The notes under the pieces are model-generated. The model saw only the letters and a list, made by a program, of their open reading frames with translations. It was not told the DNA's origin and ran no database searches. The translations under genes were made by a program, and so were the position numbers. Below are positions 19,040 through 29,680 of a stretch of 64,000 nt of DNA, piece by piece; positions within the stretch are counted from its first letter, which is position 1, and each line of letters starts with the position of its first letter. The stretch lies in assembly GCA_963814975.1 (NCBI GenBank), contig CAWFFB010000009.1:1-64000 (forward strand). The letters run 5' to 3'. This DNA comes from CAVUXJ01 sp963814975. Its GTDB lineage: Bacteria > Acidobacteriota > Vicinamibacteria > Vicinamibacterales > CAVVIG01.

Positions 19040-20672
19040 CTATAACCAGCGGCCCACGAGGCCGAGTCTCCAGGCGACGACACGAGCCCGGCCGCGACGA
19101 CGCTGGCGGCCACCGCAAGGCTGACCACTCGCCGACGCCGCGTGCGCTCGCTCGACCACGCCCATCATCGTCGGCACCAGCGCGAGCACCGGCAGCGCGA
19201 ATGCGCCGACGACGTCGGTTTCGGTCCGAAGGCTACGGTCGCGATACTCCAGGAGCAGCACGAGCCCAAGGCCCATTGCCAGCCCGCCCAATGGCCCCCA
19301 TCGCGTTGATCTGCACGTCGATTTGGACTGATCGGCCGCTCGGGCAGCCGGGCCGGTTCGAGCATCTTGAACTGTTCCCCAATCTGGCGCCGCTCCAGAT
19401 TTGCCGATGCCCTGGCGTTCTCGTTCTTCGCCAACAGAGCTGGTATAGACCTGCCGGAGCGTCTCGTAGTCGCGCGTCAACTCGACGAGCTCAGTTTCGC
19501 GCGCCGGAACCGCAGCGATCCGCGCCTGATAGGTGTTCAGTGTCTCGCGTAATTTGCTTCTTCTGCTTCCTTTTCGGCTATCCGGCGAGGAAGCGTATCC
19601 CGTTCCGCCGCCATATCCCGCACCCGGGCCTGGCGTTGCAGGTCCTGCGGACTGCTCGGCGCCTGATTGGCTTCGGAGGTTGCTGGTGACAGTGGTTGCT
19701 GAAGCGATTCCGCCTCGGCTTTTTGCTCGAGCCTGGCAACGACCCGCTCTCATCCGCGCGAGGTCAGGATGCGTCGACTTCAAACGGAGCTCAAGGCCGC
19801 GAAGCTCCGCACGCGCCGCCTCCAATTGCTGAGCCGCGGGCAAGATATTTGCCGCAGGCGTACCGGCCTCCGGCTGCCGATTGGCTGCAGCCGACGGGGC
19901 GCACCGGTGCGAACGCCTCGGCTTCGGCCAGTAGCCGATCCACCGTCTGACGCCGATCCCTATCCTGCTGAGTGACTGCGTCAGGGTCTGAATCTGCAGT
20001 CTGGATGTTCTGAATCGCCTGCATGTTGCTGTTCAGCTCGGATGGCAGCTCTCCTGCGTGCTGCTCGCGGTATGCTTCGAGCCGCTGCTCCTGGTCGATC
20101 AAGCGGTTTCGCGCCTCCTGAAGCTGCGTTTCGAGAAACCGGTTGGTACCCTCTGCGAGCGCGGTGCGATCACGAAGGCTTTCCTCGATGAACAGCGAGG
20201 CCAGACGCTCCGTCACGCGCATGACGGTCCTGGGATCTCTGCCTGTGTAGCTGATGCGAAACGTCGGCGCCGACAGGCTTTGCCGACGATCCGCCGAGCC
20301 TGTCGTCTGGACGCTGATATCGCGCGTGCGCATCCGCTCGATGATGTCCGCCATCAGCTGCGTTTGTCGTTCGGCAGCGTAGAGGTTGAACTCGTTCACG
20401 ATCTGCTCGAGGCGCGTCCGGCTCAAGATCAGCTGATTGATCGAGGCCAGACGGTCTTCAGGGCGAACCCTGACAGTCGGCTGTACGTAATCCTCGGGGA
20501 CCTGCTGCGGCACGATGAGAACGAGCGTCTCGGCTCGAAACAAATTCGGCAGGCGCCGAGTCACACCGACGGTCGCACTCGTAATCAATACGAACGGCAC
20601 CAACAGCAGCCATTTGCGGCGCCAGATCGTGCGCAGCACCACTTCAGGTGTGTAGCGCTTGCCAGGAATCAT
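19040..20672 (-). CDS. XrtA-type polysaccharide chain-length determinant (Wzz-like), frame-broken
   Basis: An inner-membrane co-polymerase of the Wzz/PCP family. The N-terminal cytoplasmic start MIPGKRYTPEVVLRTIWRRK leads into transmembrane helix 1 (LLLVPFVLITSATVGV). A long periplasmic coiled-coil follows (TNRFLETQLQEARNRLIDQEQRLEAYR, then LRGLELRLKSTHPDLARM, then ETELVELTRDYETLRQVY). The conserved H-P-D-x-x-R segment near the end of the coiled coil is visible. The second membrane helix lies near 19260. The frame is broken several times between 19900 and 19130, so the C-terminus is blurred. It is preceded by the outer-membrane protein gene with a 5-bp gap. Confidence 0.8.
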
Positions 20673-20676
20673 GTGG

Positions 20677-22059
20677 TCAATCCGTCAGAGGAAGCCACAC
20701 GCTGAGGCCGACACGCGCCCCATTGCGGTCGAACAGCCGTGGCATACCCGCCGGGCGAGCCGCCGTCTCCTCGAACTCATAGCGGTAATACAGATACTCA
20801 ACGTACACCCCGAGCGTTCGGCTCAATGCCCGCCGCAGCCGCGCCGAGACGGAGAAGCTGTCGAACCGTGGGGCACCATGACTGAGGCCCACGGCGCCTG
20901 TGAAATAGCTCGCATTCACGGAAAAGTCCACGCGACGCGAGACGAGACCGCCCACGATTCGAGCTCACGACGTCCGAGGAAATCGGGCGATCGAATCCTT
21001 CGACGAACCGAATGTCTCGGCGATACTGTGCCTGGGCGGACCACGTTCGTCCCATCTGGTGGACGAGCGTGGCGAAGCCGATCGCTTGAATGCGCCGACC
21101 GGCTGTCGTATCGGTACCGGCCACGGCCGCCGATCCCCCGTTGAGGCGGATGAACGTTCTGCGTCTTCGGGAGAGAGGCTTCCGGTAGTCGACGCCAATA
21201 TCGAGGCTATGCGTTCGCGCGAGCCTCGCGTTCGATCGCTCGTACTCGCCCTCGAGAAGCGAATATCCCGTTCTCAACGACGCATATCGCGTCAGCCGGT
21301 GATTGAACGTGACGCCGGCGCTCTGGACCTTGAAATCGGCGGATCATCGCCTGACAGGGTCGACGTCCTCGTATTACTGTACGTGAGATTCACGCTCGAG
21401 TGCCTGCTTGCCGCCATACTGAGCCCGGCGCGGCCCCCATACCGGATGCTCTCATGCTGGACGAGCGTGAAATCGAGATCGGGAGCCGACGGCCCTACCC
21501 CATCGGCAACCGGCGGCAAAGTCGACCGGATCCAGCGGCAACGGCACTGGGAACAACCGCATGGAGTAGTGCGGCATATACGTGAGGAACGGGCTCCCGC
21601 TGACCGTGAACCGCCTGCCGAGCGGGGGCGGAAAATGCCAGACCGACATCATGATACGTTGTCGTCAAGTCTTTCAGGACCGGATAGTAGTTGATGGTGC
21701 TGTTCGCCCACGATCGAAAGCTGGCGCTACCGCTCGGCTGTGCATACAGAAGCCCGACCGCGAGGCCTGAATAGAAGCCATCCGCCGAGCTGGATACTGT
21801 TGGCTGGTTGGGGACGTCTCCCCGCCCCCCTCTGACTCGCCAGCAGATCGTCGTCGTACGCAGCAAACAGCTGGGCCGAAAGGTCGAGCCCACCCGGCTC
21901 GGCGGCGCGGGTTTCAGTCCCTCCAAAGACCGCGGGCCACGTTTGCGACGTCGGAGCCTGGCCTGTCTGGCATTCAGCGCGCGTCGCGCCCAGCCACACT
22001 CCGAATATTGCGACCGACGCGATCAAGGAAGGCCGCACGGTTGTCTTCTCAGGGCACAA
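20677..22059 (-). CDS. XrtA-system outer-membrane beta-barrel protein, frame-broken
   Basis: A secreted protein of about 460 residues with an N-terminal signal sequence (LIASVAIFGVWLGATRAECQ) and alternating hydrophobic/polar strands typical of an outer-membrane barrel, for example FYSGLAVGLLYAQP, HSLDIGVDYRKPLSRR, WSAQAQYRRDIRFVEGF and VDFSVNASYFTGAVGL. It ends VGLSVWLPLTD with few terminal residues after the last strand. Such barrels are a constant member of XrtA loci and may help export the polymer. At least four frame breaks occur. The start is uncertain: TTG 22059 and GTG 22038 are candidates, the former overlapping the export-protein gene by 11 bp. Confidence 0.7.
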
Positions 22060-22693
22060 TGACCGTGTCCCCGGGTTTCAGCTCAATGTTCTGCTGGAGG
22101 TTCTTGCCCTCGGCTACGCGCTTGTAATTAAAAGGCAATGAGACCGGCGCGCCTTTCTCCGTGCGCATGATCCTGATCTTCTCCCCATCCGCGAACTCGA
22201 GCAGGCCTCCGGCAAGTGCAATCAGATGGACGACAGTCATCGGCCCGGTCAGCTGATACGACCCCGGCTTCGCCACGTTGCCCGTGATAAACGCCTTTCG
22301 GCTGTTGATCTGCTTCACGATGACTGTGACGTTCGCGATCTTCAACGAGCTTATCCGCCTCGGCCATGACCTTGGCGCGAAGCTCGGCCGGTGTGAGCCC
22401 CGTCGCTGAGATCTCGTCCAACAGCGGCAAAGAAATCATGCCGTCGGGCCGGACGACGACGTCGCCTGACAGGTCCTTTTCACGCCAGAACACGATACCC
22501 AGAACATCGTCGGGGCCAATCACATAGCCTGGAGGGGGTGTCACACCTGCTGGCGCGAGCGGCGCCGCCGTTCCGGCCGGGGGCTTGGCCGTCGTTGATT
22601 GGGGAGCCGACTGGTCACCCGCAACCGATGACCCGTGCGCGAGCATGGCGCACAAGACGCCGGCCAGGAAACGTCGGCGAGCGGGCGTCATAC
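22049..22693 (-). CDS. Polysaccharide export protein (Wza/BexD type), one frame break
   Basis: A periplasmic/outer-membrane polysaccharide export protein of about 215 residues. A signal peptide (RRFLAGVLCAMLAHGSSVAG) is followed by a Pro-rich stretch, then the Poly_export domain start YVIGPDDVLGIVFWREKDLSG and PDGMISLPLLDEISATGLTP. After a frame break near 22345 comes the SLBB part: KAFITGNVAKPGSYQL, LIALAGGL and LKPGDTVIVP. It is the first gene of the minus-strand export operon. The region 22694-23053 between this gene and the divergent amino-sugar gene must hold both promoters. Confidence 0.85.
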
Positions 22694-23053
22694 TGGGGAT
22701 CTTTGCACGAAAGAGTGACACCCGACTGTCGGGTATCTTACATTCGCGCTCCGGTACCAACGCAGTCACCTCCGCCGGCTTTCCATGACGCCCGCCGCCG
22801 GGACATCGTCTCATGACGATCTTGCGGCAGGAGCCGCCTCCGCTTGCTCTCTGAATTCTAGCATTTCACAGGAAATCGTGAGCCTGATTGACACGCTCTC
22901 CGACACATCCCTGTGTATAATTATCCCCTCTGTCAGGGTGCTGGAACGATTGACGATGAAATAGGTGCGGCCCAGAACAGCATTTCTTCCCGTCGCGCGA
23001 CCCTGACAGGCAGCACGACTCCATCACTGCCGCATGCTCCGATTGTAGCTTCC

Positions 23054-24635
23054 ATGAACAACCACGTTGCCGTTGTCGGCGCTGGCGCCTGGGGTCAGCA
23101 CCATGTGAGAACATTTGCGCACCTCGGAGCGCTTGGTGCGGTATGTGATCCGCGTTCGGACCAGCTCGAGCGTTATCGTCAGAAATATCCGGGCGTTGAA
23201 CTCGTCAGTTCATTTCAACGGATCCTCGACAACGCGTCAATCTCCGCAGTGGTGATCGCCACGCCCGCGGAAACTCATTTCAGCCTGGCGAGCGCGGCAA
23301 TCGAGGCTGGAAAGGACGTCCTCGTCGAAAAGCCGATGGCGCTACGGTGCGACGAGGGAAAGGCCCTGCTAACCCTGGCTGAACGGAATCAGCGCATCCT
23401 GATGGTAGGACACCTGCTGCAGTATCACCCAGCCGTGCTCCACCTGAAGCAGTTACTGGATGAGGGCATCCTCGGCAAGGTGCAGTACGTTTATTCGAAT
23501 CGCCTGAACATCGGAAAGATCCGCTCCGAAGAGAATATCCTGTGGAGCTTCGCTCCGCACGACATCTCCGTCACGCTGATGCTCCTCGGCGAAAGCCCGA
23601 TCAGCGTCTCTGCGCATGGTGGAAACTATGTTCATCACCAGCGCGCGGACGTGACGATGACGACACTCACCTTTGCCAGCGGCGTGAAGGGCCACATCTT
23701 CGTGAGCTGGCTCCATCCTCACAAAGAGCAGCGGTTCGTTGTCGTCGGCGACCGCGGCATGATCGTCTTCGACGATCTCGAACCGACCGACAAGCTCCGT
23801 TTGTATGCCCACCAGGTCGACTGGATCGACAGAAGACCAGTGGCGCGGAAGGCGGAGCCCACACTCATCCAGGTCGACCAGCAGGAACCGCTCCAGCTCG
23901 AGTGTGAGCACTTCCTCGAGTGCATCGCGGAACGTCGCACGCCGCGAACCGACGCGCGAGAAGGCCTCGCCGTTTTGTCGGTGCTCGAGGCCTGTCAGCA
24001 ATCACTGGATCGGGATGCTGCTCCCGTCGTGGTGTCGAGCGTCCCGGTTGCCGCCGCGCCAGAGCGCCGTTCATCCGTCGGCAGTTGTCGATCATGGCTG
24101 CGAGATCGGAGAGGGAACGAAAATCTGGCACTTCTCACACATCCTTTCAGGGTCGACGATCGGCAGGAACTGCAGCCTTGGGCAGAACGTCGTCGTCGGG
24201 CCGAACGTCCGCATTGGTGACAGGGTCAAGATCCAGAACAACGTGTCGATCTACCAGGGCGTCACCCTCGAGGACGAGGTCTTCTGCGGACCGTCGATGG
24301 TCTTTACCAACGTGACGAATCCGCGCAGCGGTATCGCGCGCATGCATGAGTTGAAGCCGACGCTCGTGCAACGTGGAGCGTCAATCGGGGCAAATGCCAC
24401 GATCGTATGCGGGCACACCATTGGAGCCTACAGCTTCGTCGGTGCGGGCTCCGTCGTTACCAAGGACGTCCCCGAGCTGGCGCTCGTCGTCGGCAACCCG
24501 GCCCGCATCATCGGATGGATGTGCGAGTGCGGCGTGCGGCTGCGCTTCGACGGCAACACCGCGACATGCGCGGCTTGCGCAAAGACATACGGGAAAGAGG
24601 CGGGACGCGTTCGCCAAGTGGTGCCCGCGGGCTGA
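23054..24635 (+). CDS. Fused Gfo/Idh/MocA dehydrogenase and LbH N-acetyltransferase (WbpB-WbpD-like)
   Basis: The N-terminal domain (about 340 residues) is an NAD-dependent oxidoreductase: VAVVGAGAWGQHHVRTF (nucleotide fold), VLVEKPMALR (EKP motif) and FAPHDISVTLMLLG. The C-terminal domain is a left-handed beta-helix acetyltransferase (HPSAVVDHGCEIGEGTKIW, then SLGQNVVVGPNVRIGD, then GANATIVCGHTIG) ending in a zinc ribbon (CECG, CAAC). Separately, WbpB/WlbA oxidises UDP-GlcNAc uronic acid at C3 and WbpD/WlbB N-acetylates the 3-amino product. The frame changes near 24050, but no start codon lies before the acetyltransferase in its frame, so a single fused polypeptide with a one-base error is most likely. 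It would supply a 2,3-diacetamido uronate for the exopolysaccharide. The stop overlaps the IS end. Confidence 0.8.
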
Positions 24636-25641
24636 GCGTTTTCCATTACGACGTAGCAACACGGTAGCCGCAATGCCGGGCGTAATTTGCGCATTCGTCG
24701 GCCGTGAAGAGGTCGAGCGCCATCGCGATCAGGCCGCAGACCTGCTCGTAGCTACGCGGGCGCGCGGCGCGTAAGAATGCTTTCAATTTGGCAAACGCCA
24801 GCTCGATCGGATTGAAGTCAGGACTGTAGGGCGGGAGAAACCGAATGTGCGCCCCCGCCTGCTCGATCGCGGCCCGGACCTCGGGCTGTTTGTGGACCGC
24901 GAGGTTGTCGAGCACGACGACGTCGCCTGGGCGCAGCGTGGGCACCAGCACTTGTTCGATATAGGCCAGGAAACTCGGACTATCGATGGGCCCGTCGAAC
25001 ACGGCCGGTGCGTCGAGACCCTCGAGGCGGAGCGCGGCGATCACCGTGTGCGTCTGCCAGTGACTACAGGGCGTGTGATCCCGCAGTCGCGTCCCACGGG
25101 GGCTCCGGCCATAGCGACGTAACAGATCGGTGGTAACGCCGCATTCATCGAGAAAGACGTAATGCCGCATATCGCGGAGCGGCTGCCACTCGCGCCATTG
25201 GCGACGCTCAGCCACGACGTCGGGCCGGCGTTGTTCGTCGGCGTGGACCGTTTTTTTTGACCGTCAAGCGAGTCGGTCCAAGGCGCGCCAGACCGACGAC
25301 AGGCTGGCCGAACTGTGTAACGCCTCGCGGAGTTCCGCCAGCGTCCGATCGGGCTGGGCGTCCACCAACGTGCGCAGTCGATCCTCTGGCCGGCGAACGC
25401 TTGCTTCTTAAATACTTGCTGTGGCCGTGGCCCGACTTCGCCGGTCTCGCGACGCCGCTGCACCAGGCGATTGACCCACGAACGGCTCACCCGAAACTTG
25501 GCCGCGACCTCTTTCGCCGCCAATCCCGCGTCACAATCCGCCAACACCCGCGTGCGCAAGTCCATCGATACGGCGCCATTCCTCCCTCCCCGCGAGAAGA
25601 GTGACCATGACTGCCGGACCACGTACAATCGGAAAACGCTC
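24634..25641 (-). mobile_element. IS630-type insertion sequence (second, different element)
   Basis: An 11-bp perfect terminal inverted repeat pairs GAGCGTTTTCC (24634-24644) with GGAAAACGCTC (25631-25641), with further partial matches inward (ending ACGT). TA follows the right end. On the left the flanking base order is CT|GAGC, so TA is seen on one side only; a single missing A would restore a TA duplication. The left end overlaps the stop codon of the amino-sugar gene. Confidence 0.75.
24646..25565 (-). CDS. IS630-family transposase, frame-broken (two-part)
   Basis: The N-terminal part starts MDLRTRVLADCDAG and contains a helix-turn-helix (AAKEVAAKFRVSRSWVNRLV). After frame breaks between about 25390 and 25215 comes the catalytic domain with the triad: D in YVFLDECGV, D in VVLDNLAVHK and E in PDFNPIELAFAKLK. 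It ends with CGYRVATS. Some members of this group use programmed frameshifting between two ORFs, but the accumulated breaks here look irregular, and a poly-T run (8 T) at 25251 is a possible error site. The sequence is clearly different from the first IS630 transposase in this window. Confidence 0.8.
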
Positions 25642-25722
25642 TAGCGTCGACCGGAACGATCATGGCGAGCTCCTGACCTCATCACTCGCGCCTCCCTGCC
25701 CTGAGGGACGGCATTGGTCCCG

Positions 25723-26958
25723 TCACCAGAGAATGCGCAGGTTTGTCGGCGCCACAGGCGGGGTTCCTGCGCAGGAAGCCGAGAACGGATCGACGTCGAC
25801 GTCTCCTTCGCGGTCTTGGCTCAGAATCGTGGCAAGAGTCTGATGATCCCAGCAGTTGGACTGGGCCTTGACCGAAAAGCCAGCGCGCAGGTTGCGAACG
25901 TCAGCGACCCCGTTACCCTGTATCCGGTTGCTACCGGGACTGGTGAGCGCCTGTCCGCCAATCGTCAACGCGCCGCCTCCTAGATCAGCCCGTCCGTTTT
26001 CCCACACAACCACTCCGCCTGCCGGCTCGCTGCCGGGCGTCAGGCCGTTGTTGGTGATGGTGTTACCGGACAGAGAGGCTACCGCGCTCTCCCCGATAAG
26101 GACTCCCTGGCGCGTGTTGCCCTCGATAAGATTGTCCCGGATGATGGCTTGCGTGTGCCCGCCCACACGGAGGCCGCGAAAACATTGGAGCGTGTTGCGC
26201 TCGAAGACGATCTGGTAGGTCCCGTCAATGGTCACACCGGTGCAGGCTTCCCTGTTGCCGGTGGTCTTCATGATGTTGGACCGAATCACGAAGGCCCCAC
26301 CCTCCGAGTTGTCGTAAGGGCCGCGAATCGCCGACAGGGTGTCAACGAAGGTGTTGCCCTCGACAAGGCCGCTTCCGTAGCTCATTTGATAGGCCTTGTC
26401 TTTGTAATCCTGGAAGTTGTTGTTGCGGATCGTGACGTTCAGTGCCTGCGGCGTGGTTGTGCTGACGGCGTCGTCCGAGCACCGATGCCCCAGGAAGGTG
26501 TCGCCCTCGACCACGTTGTCAGGGCCGATAACCTGCAACGATTCCAGGAAATACTTGAACGTCAAGTTCCTGATGACGCTGTTGCGCCCTCGGAGATTGG
26601 CGATGGCTGGCCCGCTGACGCCATTGTCTCCCGTGGAACACCCCGTAAAGGGCCCCCGATATTCCAGCGTGACGTTGCGGTCCTCGCCATCGACGATGAC
26701 ACTGTTCTGGACTGTGCCGAGCCCCGCCGTCATCGGGATCGTGGTGTTGCGACAATTGAACGTGATCGTGCCGCCACCAGCGGCATTCGCCGATCCGACC
26801 GCTGCGAACAGCGCCGACTCGGTGCAGGCGATCCGGCTGGACTGAGCATCTACGACGTCCGATGAACTCGCTAGTGCGACACCCAGCCCAATCAAGGCCA
26901 CTCGAGCAATCGGCCTCAGCCAGCGCGGACGACCCTGACCGGTATTCATCTGCTTCAT
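25723..26958 (-). CDS. Secreted right-handed parallel beta-helix protein
   Basis: An intact 411-residue protein with a signal peptide (VALIGLGVALASSSDVVDAQ, cleavage near residue 39). It is followed by an irregular run of beta-helix coils rich in N-x-(I/V) ladders: NSVIRNLTFKYF, NVTIRNNNFQDY, AIIRDNLIEGN and ASLSGNTITNNG. There are six Cys residues. The family (pectate-lyase-like/NosD fold) includes polysaccharide lyases and epimerases, but no lyase catalytic motif is evident. It lies between the second IS and a non-coding stretch, near the exopolysaccharide locus, so a role in modifying or degrading the polymer is possible but not shown. Confidence 0.7.
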   Translation of the reverse strand: MKQMNTGQGRPRWLRPIARVALIGLGVALASSSDVVDAQSSRIACTESALFAAVGSANAAGGGTITFNCRNTTIPMTAGLGTVQNSVIVDGEDRNVTLEYRGPFTGCSTGDNGVSGPAIANLRGRNSVIRNLTFKYFLESLQVIGPDNVVEGDTFLGHRCSDDAVSTTTPQALNVTIRNNNFQDYKDKAYQMSYGSGLVEGNTFVDTLSAIRGPYDNSEGGAFVIRSNIMKTTGNREACTGVTIDGTYQIVFERNTLQCFRGLRVGGHTQAIIRDNLIEGNTRQGVLIGESAVASLSGNTITNNGLTPGSEPAGGVVVWENGRADLGGGALTIGGQALTSPGSNRIQGNGVADVRNLRAGFSVKAQSNCWDHQTLATILSQDREGDVDVDPFSASCAGTPPVAPTNLRILW

Positions 26959-27920
26959 CTCTTTACATCCTCATCTTCTTGAATTGCGCCCTGTCGCAAG
27001 ATTCGCCCCATCAGCAGGCTTCGAATCCGGGCGACCGTCTTCAGTCAGGCGCATAAGGCGACACGTTCAAGGACGGGTTGCCATGTTGGGGGGCGGCGCC
27101 CGGCGCGCTAGGCGACCAAGCGGAATGATAGCCTGTAGGCAAACTCAAGCATTCGCAACTTCTTTGCCATGGAGCAGAGACCGCAGTCTTTCAATGCATT
27201 TTCAGAAAGATGAATCCGTGGCTTCAACCCTAGGGTCGTAGCGCAACTCCAGTAGAACGTCCTAATCACTCGATCGATGCAAAATGGTGTGTAAAATCGC
27301 AGTGGCAATGAAACGGCTGTGTTGGGTTTGTGTACACTGCTCCCCCACCTCGACAACTACCCGAAGTGAAACAACCGGATCGCTACTTCAGGGTTGCCGG
27401 CCGAAGTGCCCGGGCGGACTTTACAAATCGGTGCCACCACTAACAGATCGGTATTTTCGCCGCGGGCGCGACATCCAGGGGCGCTGTAGGCGCAGGTATT
27501 CTGCGACGACGGGCTGGCGGAAGTCGGTAGAGGGAAACGGGCTGACCTTTAGGACTCGATAAATGCAGCTTCGTCCAACGGGCCCCTTGGTAGCAGCCAG
27601 CATGGGAAGGTCTTGCGGCGCAACCTTCGTCGTTGGACGCCCTCACCACGCAACAAAATGACAAATACCCCCACCCGTTACCGATCGGTATTGCCGCGAC
27701 TGCTTGAATTCAGGCAGAAGCGGGAAGGTCAGCCGGGAGCATCTTGAATGGTTGAAGCTCAACCCCGTTGGTCATGAACTGGACTCACGAAACGAAAATA
27801 ACGCCGACGAGGACCGGAGGATCCCCAAGGGTCAAAGATATCGGCCCAAGCCTGAACACACTGGGATTACAATCCGTGCTCGCGTTCTGTCACCGTCGAT
27901 TAAGTCCGACGAGGTGTGAG
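26959..27920. other. Non-coding stretch (about 960 bp)
   Basis: No ORF here has convincing coding character. The base composition is visibly lower in GC than the neighbours, especially 27170-27380. The longest minus-strand frame (27108-27356) has no recognisable motif. The stretch may contain the promoters of the divergent flanking genes and remnants of decayed sequence. Confidence 0.5.
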
Positions 27921-28778
27921 ATGTCATCTGACGCCCAGGTTAACGACTTGAACGCCATCCGTTCCAATCTGCTGAGCCCGGATAAGGGTTTTCACGTGTG
28001 TCGGGGCTTCTACTCACCGGAGGAAGTCGCAGCGTATCGAAACGCGTGTCGCCAGTTCCTTGAGCATGGGAGGACGATCCATAAGCGGATCAACTCAAGC
28101 TCGATGCCGGATTATATCCATCCGCGCTCGCACAAACGGCGGGACCGCACGTATCGAATTTATCAATTCTTTCACAATCACCGAGACGACATGATGGCCA
28201 GGTTTTTCTCGAAAGCCATGTCGTTGAGGGAACAGATCGAACAGCCTTGGAGCACCGATCCGATTTACAGGGCTGAGAGGGAGCGACTTCAGAGCTACTG
28301 TGTCGTAACCTGTTACCTTGACAACGTCGGCATGCTGCCCAGGCATCAGGATTACAAGGGGCCAGCAGGCTTTCCGTTAATCCAGTTCTGGGTCGCTCTC
28401 TCGGAACCTGGCGTCGACTACATGAAGGGCAATCTGGTGCTGTTCCCCAAGTCCGGCAGCAGTCTCAGAGCCGAAACCGATCTGGCACTGGGAGTCGGCG
28501 ATGCTTTGTTGTTCGACAAATCGCTGTACCACGAGGTCGAGGCGATTGAGCCAGCGAAGGACTCGTCGCTCGGACGATGGACGGTGCTCATCGGCGCCCG
28601 CGCCGCGCGCGAGCCGTCCTGGCAGGGTCAAATCAAGGGAATCTGCTACGACTCGCGCGTGCACCCCTTACTGAGCCGGTTCGCCAAGACGGCGCGCCGA
28701 TTCGGTGTCGGTGCTCGGCTTGATCGCGCGTTGCGGGGCACGTTGTTACAGCCAAGAAATGCGACGAAAGCGCGATGA
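27921..28778 (+). CDS. Putative 2-oxoglutarate/Fe(II)-type dioxygenase-like protein
   Basis: An intact protein of 285 residues. The likely iron site is HxD in LPRHQDYKGPAG (about residues 142-144) with a distal His in LYHEVEAIE and a following Arg in GRWTVLIGARA that could bind 2-oxoglutarate. Between them lie IQFWVALSEPG and VGDALLFDKS, the usual core strands of a double-stranded beta-helix. Phytanoyl-CoA dioxygenase-like and prolyl-hydroxylase-like enzymes are the closest types I can name. The start chosen is ATG 27921, with GAGGTG 5-10 bases upstream, rather than an in-frame ATG further upstream. The substrate is unknown and no operon partner is visible. Confidence 0.55.
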   Translation: MSSDAQVNDLNAIRSNLLSPDKGFHVCRGFYSPEEVAAYRNACRQFLEHGRTIHKRINSSSMPDYIHPRSHKRRDRTYRIYQFFHNHRDDMMARFFSKAMSLREQIEQPWSTDPIYRAERERLQSYCVVTCYLDNVGMLPRHQDYKGPAGFPLIQFWVALSEPGVDYMKGNLVLFPKSGSSLRAETDLALGVGDALLFDKSLYHEVEAIEPAKDSSLGRWTVLIGARAAREPSWQGQIKGICYDSRVHPLLSRFAKTARRFGVGARLDRALRGTLLQPRNATKAR

Positions 28779-28905
28779 CCTCATGAAGCTCGTCCGCTGG
28801 TGACGACTTCGTGCAGGATTTGAGGTTGCCGCCCTTGACGTAGCTGCAGCCTGCAGATCGGCAGCCTGCCCACCGCAAAGTCTCCAACTCCTCGTGGCCC
28901 GAATA

Positions 28906-29557
28906 TCATCTCGGGAACGGCTCGGCCACCGCCTGCAGCATCGGCTCGTCACCCGGTGGGAACGTCGCCTTCGCCGCAATGAGGCTCATCGCCGTGATGC
29001 CGTAGTACCGAGGCCACGGCGATGGTATCGGTGACACCCTTCTCGCCGAACTTGGCGACTGCCGCATTGAAGGTGGCGTCGGTGATGTTCTTGTCCCGAT
29101 AGATCTGCGTGACGAGATCGTAAATCAGCCTCTCGTCCTCCTTCATGCCTTCGGGCCGCTGTCCCTTCGCCATCGCGGCCGGGATTTTCGGATCGAGCCC
29201 ACCCTTGATCGCCAGCGGGTAGTGGGCGTGCCAGATGTAGCCGCTCGACCATTGACGAGCCGCGATGAGGATTGTGAGCTCCGTCAACCGGGGCTCGAAG
29301 CCCGTTCCCCACCGCAAGTAGTCGGACATGTGGACGGCGCGGATCGCAAATTCAGGGCTGCGAAAATAGACCTTATAGGGCGGATTGGTGACCTTCCCGT
29401 TCCGCGGGCTCTGCGCGATGAGGTCAGCAACCTGTTTCTGCGCCGGCGAGTACTGATCAGGGCGCAGGTCGGGAAAGCGCACGCTCTCCTGCGCGACCAT
29501 TACCGTTGACAGCGCGACGAGGGCTGTCAGCAACGCGATTTTCGACAGTTGTGTCAT
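28906..29557 (-). CDS. Secreted carboxymuconolactone-decarboxylase-family protein (C-terminal frame break)
   Basis: A protein of about 216 residues with a signal peptide (KIALLTALVALSTVMVAQ). Its AhpD/CMD-like helical core shows LTELTILIAARQWSSGYIWHAHYPLAIKGG; the usual CxxC peroxidase pair of AhpD is absent and a His-rich W-H-A-H is found instead. The frame breaks near 29005; in the next frame the chain continues ITAMSLIAAKATFPPG and stops at 28906. The start is ATG 29557; a TTG five codons upstream is an alternative. Many Acidobacteriota and Planctomycetota encode exported CMD-like proteins of unknown substrate. Confidence 0.7.
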
Positions 29558-29680
29558 GTTGTCCCCCGGCAAATACTGCGCAGGCAGTTGGCAGGGGACA
29601 TTATTGCCTGAAATGGCGGCCGATCGACGGATCGTTTACCAGGGACCGGTTGTCCGCGACCGATCTGACTGGTGCGCTTC

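Noticed and set aside
22888..22921. Candidate promoter TTGACA ... TATAAT ahead of the amino-sugar gene
   Set aside because: The -10 box is a perfect TATAAT (22916-22921), but the spacer is 22 bp, too long for a standard sigma-70 promoter. A promoter may be there but I cannot place it.
27108..27356. An 82-residue minus-strand frame in the 27-kb non-coding stretch
   Set aside because: It has no motif, no ribosome-binding site and overlaps nothing; it appears to be a chance frame in lower-GC sequence.
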